A stretch of 5,200 nucleotides of DNA from Candidatus Zambryskibacteria bacterium RIFOXYD2_FULL_43_10 (lineage in GTDB: Bacteria; Patescibacteriota; Minisyncoccia; Phycocordibacterales; Zambryskibacteraceae), in NCBI GenBank assembly GCA_001825475.1, contig MHWZ01000013.1, forward strand, positions 1-5,200, written 5' to 3'. The notes under the pieces were generated by a model, which saw only the letters and a list, made by a program, of their open reading frames with translations, made no database searches and was not told where the DNA came from. Every line of letters starts with the position of its first letter. Position 1 is the first letter of the stretch. Shown here in pieces: positions 1 to 4,719 of the stretch. The position numbers were made by a program, and so were the translations under genes.

Positions 1-1551
1 CAGACCATAAGGGCTTTTCAAAAAGTCCCCGACATCCTGGGTGACGGTAGCAACACCGAGGAAATATTTCCTCCCGCGCTTGACCATACTCATAAGAAAC
101 GATGCCGTGTCTTCCGACTTCATCATCCACCATGCCTCATCGATTACCAAGAGACGCTTCTTCAAATCTTTTCTGATAACATTCCAGATGTAGTGAGTAA
201 CGATATACATGGCTATGGGCTTAAGCTCATCCTCCATATCTCGTAGTGAAAAGACCGCGAATTTTTTATTAATATCTACATTGCTCGGCCGGTTAATAAA
301 TCCAGACCACGTCCCTTTAGTGTATTTGGAGAAGCGTTGAGCGAGTGATTCTCCTCCCTCCATGCCGACAAGCACCATTTCAAAATCAGACATGAGCGGA
401 GGTTCGATGGTTCGGAAGTCTGATTCCGCCGTAATATCTTTCAGGGCGTAAGTTTCGGTAATGGCCCGGTCAACGATAGCATCTTCTTCGGCGGTGAGGC
501 CGCCCATCATCAGGCGAAACAGACCAACCAAATTGATGATGTTTGAACGAAGCACATTAGCGGCGCTTTCGTCAGGTCCGGGCACCGGCAAATCAAACGG
601 GTTGATGTGGTGCTCGGAGTTAAGAGAAATTTTGAAATATCTCCCGCCGGTCGCTTCCGCCATGTATTCGTACTCTCGTTCCGGGTCTATCACTATCACC
701 TCCGTATCAAACATCAGAGTGCGAAAAATTTCGAGTTTGGTGGCGTAGGATTTGCCGCCGCCCGATTGACCAAACACGATTGAGTTGTAATTTTCAAGCG
801 AGAAACGGTCGAAGAGCACCAGGGACGAATTATGCCTATTAACGCCGTAGAGAATACCTTTGTCAGATGTTAGGTCAAAAGAAGTAAAGGGGAAAAGTGA
901 AGAGAGCGGTGAGGAATTGAGTTTCGAGTGTACTTCAAGAAGGTCATTGCCCAGAGGCAGGGTGCTTTTATACCCCTGCTCTTGTTGGAAGAGCGCCGGC
1001 TTGACGTAGATTAGCTTGGCCTCAAGAATTGATTTGATTTCCGATTCCATTTTATCAAGTTCAGAATCGTTGTCGCCGTAGATGGTGATATAGAGGCCAA
1101 CATCGAAGAGCCTTTCCTGTGCTTGTTGAAGTTGGTCGCGCAGATTTTCAAGGTCTTGGTAGGCAACGTCAAGCTTCGGGTCGCGCACCAACCCTTTTTC
1201 TTCTCGGCTGTGAATTTGCGATTGAACTTCGGCCACTTTTCTCTGAAATTGCCGTAAGACCCTTGAGGTTTCAATTGGATGAACGAAGATGGAGACATCG
1301 AAAACTCTATCCATATTGATAATGGGACTGAACCAACCTTCGGAAAGGAAACGCGGATATGAAATTACAAAGAAACTTCGCAGAATTTTTTCGCCCAAAC
1401 TGATCCCCCTCGGTGTAATTTTCAGAGCGGACGGTGCAATGATGTCTTTAAGTTCAAGCACGCCCGCTTCAAAGATTTCTTTGGGCAAAATTGAACTTAT
1501 GTCCTGCTTGGCCTCTTTATTTTTACCGAATAATTTGCTGAAAATACTCAT
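1..1551 (-). CDS. virB4: VirB4-family type IV secretion ATPase (3' end outside window)
   Basis: This is the motor ATPase of a type IV secretion or conjugation-like apparatus, expected at the cytoplasmic face of the membrane, where it uses ATP to drive assembly or substrate transfer. I translated 517 codons from the ATG at 1551 with no stop up to base 1, so the C-terminus is missing. Residues 1-240 form the pre-ATPase region, with a predicted helical, coiled-coil-like stretch at about 95-150. The Walker A motif GQSGGGKS is at residues 261-268. VIVIDPERE (285-292) follows, as is usual in this family. Walker B is LLVIDEAW (467-474), then the basic KRGRKY (491-496) and TQDV (504-507), the classic VirB4/TraC C-terminal motifs. 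The start MSIFSKLFG lies two bases after the TraC-like stop, which implies translational coupling; no Shine-Dalgarno is visible. The family assignment is secure; the transported substrate is unknown. Confidence 0.95.
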   Translation of the reverse strand, partial: MSIFSKLFGKNKEAKQDISSILPKEIFEAGVLELKDIIAPSALKITPRGISLGEKILRSFFVISYPRFLSEGWFSPIINMDRVFDVSIFVHPIETSRVLRQFQRKVAEVQSQIHSREEKGLVRDPKLDVAYQDLENLRDQLQQAQERLFDVGLYITIYGDNDSELDKMESEIKSILEAKLIYVKPALFQQEQGYKSTLPLGNDLLEVHSKLNSSPLSSLFPFTSFDLTSDKGILYGVNRHNSSLVLFDRFSLENYNSIVFGQSGGGKSYATKLEIFRTLMFDTEVIVIDPEREYEYMAEATGGRYFKISLNSEHHINPFDLPVPGPDESAANVLRSNIINLVGLFRLMMGGLTAEEDAIVDRAITETYALKDITAESDFRTIEPPLMSDFEMVLVGMEGGESLAQRFSKYTKGTWSGFINRPSNVDINKKFAVFSLRDMEDELKPIAMYIVTHYIWNVIRKDLKKRLLVIDEAWWMMKSEDTASFLMSMVKRGRKYFLGVATVTQDVGDFLKSPYGL

Positions 1552-1553
1552 GT

Positions 1554-2192
1554 TTAGTCAATTTTTATGGGTTTCTCGGCCTCTCCCGGATTAAATGCTT
1601 TGTAGAAAAGCTCAATAACTTCTTCAGTGCCGAGGCGAACCACGCGAATGCCGGTTCGGATGAGCCCCTGCTCAACCACCGACAGGCGCTCTTCCAGCTG
1701 GCTGCGGTTCTCGTCAAAACTTGTTTCTGTCGCGCCTGCCTGTTCTTGTTTTGCGCCTAATCCCAAACGTGAAGCAATACCCGATTGATTAACTGTCAAA
1801 ATAGCGGGACTGTATGTTACCACGATAAAAAAATTTTTAGTCATGATGTTCGTGTTTTCGGTAAAGCTTTTGATAAATTCAATGTATTCACGGACCTGTA
1901 TTTTCATTAAATTATTCGTCTGCGCCCTGCCCCTCTCTTCCAGAAGGGCTATATAAGGTCGAATATCAAGTTTGCGCGATTGTACGACGATTTCGATTGA
2001 AAAATCGAGAGAATTAAGAAAATCTTGAAATTGGAAAAGAATTGCGCGCCTCTCATCTTCCGACTTAAGAGCGAAATTAAGAGATGAACACAGAAGGATT
2101 GAGCGCATGCCGCCATCTTTCAGGATGACGATACCATCACGCACTTCTTTGATGGGAATAAATTCTTGAGTGGCGTTTGTACTGGGGGACAT
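1554..2192 (-). CDS. TraC-like / VirB4 N-terminal-like protein
   Basis: This is a 212-residue soluble protein lying directly between PrgI and VirB4. Its sequence (EFIPIKEVRDGIVIL at 10-24, then FLNSLDFSIEIVVQSRKLDI at 58-77) resembles the TraC-like domain and the N-terminal, non-ATPase part of VirB4-type proteins. No Walker A or B motif and no membrane segment can be seen. Residues 92-128 are helix followed by the strand NFFIVVTYSP. Residues 145-175 are a Gln/Glu-rich linker and helix, and the end (GLIRTGIRVVRLGTEEVIELFYKAFNP) looks like the closing beta-alpha element of the domain. The VirB4 encoded next already has about 240 residues before its P-loop, so this is an extra subunit rather than a gene broken from VirB4. 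It probably acts with VirB4 and PrgI at the inner membrane (inference from context). There is no Shine-Dalgarno before the ATG; a TATAAT sits a few bases upstream. Confidence 0.85.
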   Translation of the reverse strand: MSPSTNATQEFIPIKEVRDGIVILKDGGMRSILLCSSLNFALKSEDERRAILFQFQDFLNSLDFSIEIVVQSRKLDIRPYIALLEERGRAQTNNLMKIQVREYIEFIKSFTENTNIMTKNFFIVVTYSPAILTVNQSGIASRLGLGAKQEQAGATETSFDENRSQLEERLSVVEQGLIRTGIRVVRLGTEEVIELFYKAFNPGEAEKPIKID

Positions 2193-2206
2193 ATGTTTAT
2201 TATAAC

Positions 2207-2641
2207 CTAATTGGTATCATCTTCGGTTACGGGATTTTGATTTTCTTTAATATCTAAACTCCACGTCAATTCTTTCAGTTTTGATTCGGAAAGTTTGGGA
2301 ACATACACTTGCCTCGGCGCGCCGGAGCCTTGCGCGGAGGCGGCCTTCCCGACTGGTTCCTTGGGCTCTTTTTTCCAAATATAAAGTTTGTTAGTAAGCG
2401 AATATTTGATAAAAGCTTCCACGGCATTTACAAACGGCTTGCCATTAATTTTATAAAAGGCCAACGCCACGGAGAAAAGCACAATTGGCAAGGAAGTGAT
2501 AATTGCCAGGAATCTGGGGAGGAAGAGAAAAAGAATAACAGCAAGACCTACTCCGCCGGTGACATAGACGAATTGTTTGAAAGTTAGGGGGCCGAAAATT
2601 TTGTCCTCTACTTCAATAAATTGCGGAACTTGGAAACGCAT
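2207..2641 (-). CDS. PrgI-family membrane protein
   Basis: This is a 144-residue small integral membrane protein of the PrgI family, which is found next to VirB4 in Gram-positive and CPR type IV secretion and conjugation loci and is thought to be a VirB3-like inner-membrane partner of the ATPase. The N-terminus MRFQVPQFIEVEDKIFGPLT is the family signature. Two hydrophobic helices follow at about 23-41 and 44-63, split by the LPRF turn, then the conserved INGKPF (65-70) and an amphipathic stretch SLTNKLYIWKK (81-91). Residues 92-144 form a hydrophilic, probably disordered tail containing GSGAPRQVYVPKL. The gene starts 9 bases after the 183-residue gene stops and ends 14 bases before the TraC-like gene, so it is part of the same unit. 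No Shine-Dalgarno is visible. Length and topology fit the family, although the tail is long. Confidence 0.92.
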   Translation of the reverse strand: MRFQVPQFIEVEDKIFGPLTFKQFVYVTGGVGLAVILFLFLPRFLAIITSLPIVLFSVALAFYKINGKPFVNAVEAFIKYSLTNKLYIWKKEPKEPVGKAASAQGSGAPRQVYVPKLSESKLKELTWSLDIKENQNPVTEDDTN

Positions 2642-2650
2642 AATTCTATT

Positions 2651-3202
2651 CTACACCAATGGTTCTCGATAGGGGTCTTTATTGTTTGGGTATCTATAGT
2701 TAGGAAGTGGTACTTGCGGTTGCGGTTCTTGTTTAATTGTGGAAGTGGTCGATTGTCGATTGTCGGTTGTCGGTTCAACATGCGGAACATCATGCACTCC
2801 CTCGTTTTGCTCGACCATTGGGAGATTGACTGGAGGAATTTCCGGGGCAGAGACTGGCGCAGGCGATTCAGTTTTTGTTTTTATTGTTTTTTCTGGCTCC
2901 TCGCTTTTTTGCAAAATTGGGTTGAAAATTTTATCGGCGACAGATTCCGCAATATTTAACGCGGTATCTTCCGATATTCTAACCTCGCGCATAATATTTG
3001 CGAGATAATCTTTCGGCGATTCAAAAGCGTAGATTATAAACATAGTTTCTTGTTCCAGAGATACAATTTGTTCTACGTCTAAAACATTTGTCTTACCAAT
3101 TTCTTGGACAAGCGCCTTCCACGGCACGGCGTTGATCGCCCGCTGTAAATTTGGCGGTAATTTTTTCAACTGTTCTTCTATAAGTTTATCTGTTTCGTTC
3201 AT
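2651..3202 (-). CDS. Uncharacterised helical-domain protein with Pro-rich tail, first gene of the PrgI-VirB4 unit
   Basis: I do not recognise a named family. The protein has 183 residues. Residues 1-98 look like a compact all-helical domain (LPPNLQRAI, LVQEIGKTNVLDVEQIVSLEQE, SPKDYLANIMREV, DTALNIAESVADKIFNPI). Residues 100-180 are a low-complexity Pro/Glu/Thr/Gln-rich tail (PAPVSAPEIPPVNLP, EPQPQVPLP). There is no signal peptide or membrane segment. The helical domain aligns without gaps at identical residue numbers with the protein encoded at 3925-4716. A small protein just upstream of prgI is, from my memory of CPR loci, common; I infer an accessory or scaffold role in the secretion system. 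Positions 2749-2776, within the tail, hold a heptamer repeat. The ATG follows a probable extended -10 promoter; a purine-rich TAGGTAGTGG lies about 10 bases upstream and is at best a weak ribosome binding site. Confidence 0.8.
   Translation of the reverse strand: MNETDKLIEEQLKKLPPNLQRAINAVPWKALVQEIGKTNVLDVEQIVSLEQETMFIIYAFESPKDYLANIMREVRISEDTALNIAESVADKIFNPILQKSEEPEKTIKTKTESPAPVSAPEIPPVNLPMVEQNEGVHDVPHVEPTTDNRQSTTSTIKQEPQPQVPLPNYRYPNNKDPYREPLV
2749..2776. repeat. Heptamer tandem repeat, four units, inside a coding tail
   Basis: On the plus strand the units are TCGATTG, TCGATTG, TCGGTTG and TCGGTTC, so the first two are identical and the others differ by one or two bases. They encode about residues 143-152 (PTTDNRQST) of the 183-residue protein. 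Seven is not a multiple of three, so any change in copy number shifts the frame. A hexamer pair TTGCGG (2715-2726), encoding the QPQP segment, lies just downstream in the gene. Confidence 0.85.
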
Positions 3203-3222
3203 TAAATATAGCCACTACCTAC

Positions 3223-3262
3223 TTAACATCATAACATCTAATATTTGTAAATTAAATGTTAA
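3223..3262 (-). promoter_or_regulatory. Probable extended -10 promoter with direct and inverted TTAACAT repeats
   Basis: Read on the minus strand, TGT-TATGAT at 3236-3228 fits an extended -10 (TGn plus five of six consensus bases) and would start transcription about 20 bases before the 183-residue gene. The -35 region is poor (TTTAAT at about 3256-3251), as is usual for extended -10 promoters. The same interval holds a direct repeat TAACATC at 3224-3230 and 3232-3238 on the plus strand. It also holds an inverted pair TTAACAT (3223-3229) and ATGTTAA (3256-3262). These could be operator half-sites for the PrgI-VirB4 unit. No T-run terminator follows the toxin gene, so read-through from the toxin-antitoxin operon is also possible. 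Confidence 0.4.
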
Positions 3263-3276
3263 ACAAGAGAAACCGG

Positions 3277-3537
3277 TTATTTATACAGATTGCTGTGGGT
3301 GTCTACTATTATAAAAAGGGCGGTATCTTTATCTATAAGTTCAAAAATGGCTCGTAAATCACCAGTGATATCAATACTGCGGTATCCTCTATACTCTCCA
3401 GTTAAGGCATGGTTGTTTAAAATTGCATTAAACGGAGTTTGTGAAAAAATTCTCAAGCGCTCATAAAATTTTTCCTGTATTTTTATTGGTAATTTATCGA
3501 AGGTTTTATAAAACTTTTTATGATAGTCAATTTTCAT
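3277..3537 (-). CDS. RelE/YafQ-like toxin of a type II toxin-antitoxin pair
   Basis: This 86-residue protein is a predicted ribosome-dependent mRNA interferase of the RelE/ParE superfamily, held inactive by the antitoxin encoded just before it. The order is an N-terminal strand and helical hairpin (KKFYKTFDKLPIKIQEKFYERL, about 7-28), then HALTGEYRGYRSIDITGD (43-60), LRAIFEL (61-67) and a final strand ending DTHSNLYK (79-86). Compared from memory with E. coli YafQ, H43, D60 and H81 sit at the positions of its conserved H50, D67 and H87, while the place of H63 is taken by D56, as in many GYRSID-type relatives. The start overlaps the antitoxin stop by one base (TAATG). A three-codon hand count of lines suggests the gene is clearly more AT-rich than its antitoxin. 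Length is normal and nothing suggests inactivation; ParE-like action on gyrase cannot be excluded by sequence alone. Confidence 0.88.
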   Translation of the reverse strand: MKIDYHKKFYKTFDKLPIKIQEKFYERLRIFSQTPFNAILNNHALTGEYRGYRSIDITGDLRAIFELIDKDTALFIIVDTHSNLYK

Positions 3538-3812
3538 TATTTGGATCTCAAGTAGTGAATCGCATCCTCTACATTGTGAAATAGGGGTGAAATATTTTTA
3601 CCTTTCTTAAAATCGGCACTCGCTTCCTTGAGTATCCGCCCGACTTCCGGCCGTAGCTGCGGTTCCACCGAAAAGGTGACTTTCTGCTCCCGAATAAATT
3701 CTTTTAGATAAGAGCCAATAACCGCGCTCAAAGATAGGCCGAGCTCTTTGGCGGTTCTTTGGGCTCGAATCTTCACCTCTCTATCAGTTTTGACAATCAA
3801 TTGAGTTTTCAT
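3537..3812 (-). CDS. RelB/DinJ-like ribbon-helix-helix antitoxin
   Basis: This 91-residue protein is the predicted antitoxin and autorepressor of the adjacent toxin. Residues 3-10 (TQLIVKTD) form the DNA-binding beta-strand, 11-24 helix A (REVKIRAQRTAKEL) and 26-40 helix B (LSLSAVIGSYLKEF), the ribbon-helix-helix layout of RelB/DinJ. Residues 45-91 are the toxin-wrapping tail, ending in FHNVEDAIHYLRSK, a typical close for this family. It precedes the toxin and shares one base with it, so the two are translationally coupled and the antitoxin is made first. A good promoter and a 12-base palindrome lie immediately upstream, consistent with autoregulation. No Shine-Dalgarno is present before the ATG, and the predicted leader is only a few bases. 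Confidence 0.9.
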   Translation of the reverse strand: MKTQLIVKTDREVKIRAQRTAKELGLSLSAVIGSYLKEFIREQKVTFSVEPQLRPEVGRILKEASADFKKGKNISPLFHNVEDAIHYLRSK

Positions 3813-3823
3813 AGCTATAGCTA
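3812..3823. promoter_or_regulatory. 12-base perfect palindrome at the antitoxin start, probable operator
   Basis: TAGCTATAGCTA is its own reverse complement and runs from just downstream of the predicted -10 to the A of the antitoxin ATG. Ribbon-helix-helix antitoxins bind short palindromes that overlap their own promoter, so this is the natural candidate operator. A protein bound here would cover the transcription start and block initiation. The palindrome is seen directly; its function is inferred. Confidence 0.5.
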
Positions 3824-3824
3824 A

Positions 3825-3852
3825 AGTATATACAACAGGTTTAACTTGTCAA
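3825..3852 (-). promoter_or_regulatory. Sigma70-type promoter of the toxin-antitoxin operon
   Basis: On the minus strand a perfect TTGACA (3852-3847) is followed, after 16 bases, by TATACT (3830-3825), which matches five of six -10 consensus bases. Transcription would begin near 3818, giving a leader of only about five or six bases before the antitoxin ATG, so the message would be almost leaderless. It is the best promoter match I found in the window. Confidence 0.65.
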
Positions 3853-3877
3853 TAATCTGCTAATCCGCTATTTCAGA

Positions 3878-3922
3878 GCGCTATGATATATCATAGCGCC
3901 GGATGGGCGCTAATTTTTAGCG
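3878..3922. repeat. Cluster of three overlapping inverted repeats, possible terminator or operator
   Basis: Three hairpins share sequence. The first is a 22-base perfect palindrome with arms GCGCTATGATA / TATCATAGCGC (3878-3899). The second has stem TAGCGCC / GGCGCTA around loop GGATG (3894-3912). The third has stem CGCTAA / TTAGCG around a three-base loop (3908-3922). Because they overlap, not all can form at once. The middle stem is followed on the plus strand by AATTTTT, which resembles a weak rho-independent terminator, although no plus-strand gene reaches it. On the minus strand, which is the transcribed one, no T-run follows any stem. The cluster begins two bases after the stop of the 263-residue gene and lies upstream of the toxin-antitoxin promoter. 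Confidence 0.6.
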
Positions 3923-3924
3923 AA

Positions 3925-4716
3925 TCAACTACCAGTTGCTCCTCCGGCTGATGGAGTTGACGGAGGCGTGACGGGTGGCGTCGGTGGAGGTGTTGTTGGG
4001 GGTGTCTCGGCTTCTCCGCTCGCTTCTGCTTCCTCTTTTGCTAGAGCAGCGGCAGCTTCAGCCAATTGTTCCTTTTTACTCTTGCCCTTTCTTATTTGTG
4101 ACGCTGCGTCATAATTATAACCTCGGAATTTGGCCCAAGACGATTTTTCTACCGCTTTTGCAAACCTTTCTTTTCTTATTTCACTGGCAGGTTTTACTTC
4201 AGTTGCCCTCAACGCCTCTTTTTGAGCATCATAGGTCTCTGCCATGATTTCCGCCTTTTCTCTCACTCTCTTTCTGGCTTCACCTGCCTCTTTCTTTATT
4301 TCTTCCAATCTCGCCCTTGCGGTTTCCAACGCTTCAATTTTAGTCTCTTCCAGATTATCTCCCTCTTTTGGATCTACAAGGTCTTGCCTTGCAGGTTGTA
4401 TTTTTTCTTCCCGCACGGGTATTTGAGGAATATTGATAAAAATATTACTCTTAAGATTAGACTTAAGGTTAGCTAACTCATCTGCCGGTCTCTTACTTGA
4501 TTCTGAAATATTTTCTATCGCGTTATCGAGTGTTTGAAGGCCGAGCATAGCATTGAATATTTCCCCGTCCGCCACGGTTGTTTGTTCCTGTGTAAGTCCA
4601 AGTTCTTTTATTGTTGAATCTATAAGCTCAGCTGTATCGGTGGATATTACAAAACTCTGAGCCTCTTTCGAGAGATTTCTGTAAGCCGATTGAATTTGTT
4701 GTCTGTTGAACGTCAT
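3925..4716 (-). CDS. Uncharacterised protein: helical domain, coiled coil and Pro/Thr tail
   Basis: I recognise no named family. The protein has 263 residues. Residues 1-98 are helical (LSKEAQSFVI, LIDSTIKELGLTQEQ, GEIFNAMLGL, LANLKSNLKSNIFINIPQ) and align without gaps with residues 15-98 of the protein encoded at 2651-3202. Residues about 122-175 are a strongly charged Glu/Lys/Arg/Ala coiled coil (LEETKIEALETARARLEEIK and onward). Residues 178-212 are basic (RKERFAKAVEKSSWAKFRGY), and 214-235 are an Ala/Glu/Lys helix. Residues 239-255 are a PPTTPPPTPP-type tail, which ends in GGATGS. There is no signal peptide or membrane helix, so it is presumably cytoplasmic. It starts three bases after the preceding stop, so the two genes are probably cotranscribed. 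The single TGA stop in the window ends it. The shared domain suggests a link to the type IV system (inference). Confidence 0.75.
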   Translation of the reverse strand: MTFNRQQIQSAYRNLSKEAQSFVISTDTAELIDSTIKELGLTQEQTTVADGEIFNAMLGLQTLDNAIENISESSKRPADELANLKSNLKSNIFINIPQIPVREEKIQPARQDLVDPKEGDNLEETKIEALETARARLEEIKKEAGEARKRVREKAEIMAETYDAQKEALRATEVKPASEIRKERFAKAVEKSSWAKFRGYNYDAASQIRKGKSKKEQLAEAAAALAKEEAEASGEAETPPTTPPPTPPVTPPSTPSAGGATGS

Positions 4717-4719
4717 AAT

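Noticed and set aside
461..748. Open frame on the plus strand, 95 codons
   Set aside because: It lies wholly antisense to the VirB4 ATPase region including the Walker A codons; the translation is Ser/Arg-rich and family-less, and it is explained by the real gene in another frame.
1011..1298. Minus-strand open frame of 95 codons within VirB4
   Set aside because: It is a different frame of the same strand inside the continuous VirB4 reading frame, with no independent start context and an implausible Lys/Thr/Asn-rich product.
2749..2776. Start of a CRISPR array
   Set aside because: The units are seven bases with no spacers and they lie inside a coding frame; no cas gene is present.
2621..3008. 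Plus-strand frames opposite the 183-residue gene, some Trp/Phe- or Ser-rich
   Set aside because: They are antisense to a gene with a coherent domain and operon position; their composition comes from the Pro/Glu/Thr-rich sense codons.
3271..3278. AACCGGTT palindrome at the toxin stop
   Set aside because: Eight bases with no loop and no T-run; too short to call a terminator and likely chance.
3925..3927. TGA stop as a possible recoded glycine codon, as in some CPR lineages
   Set aside because: Read-through would add only five residues before a TAG, and no other gene contains in-frame TGA, so there is no evidence for recoding here.
3975..4476. Leu/Phe/Ser-rich plus-strand frames that look like membrane proteins
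   Set aside because: They are the antisense of the Glu/Lys-rich coiled coil: GAA/AAG codons read as TTC/CTT. The sense gene explains the sequence.
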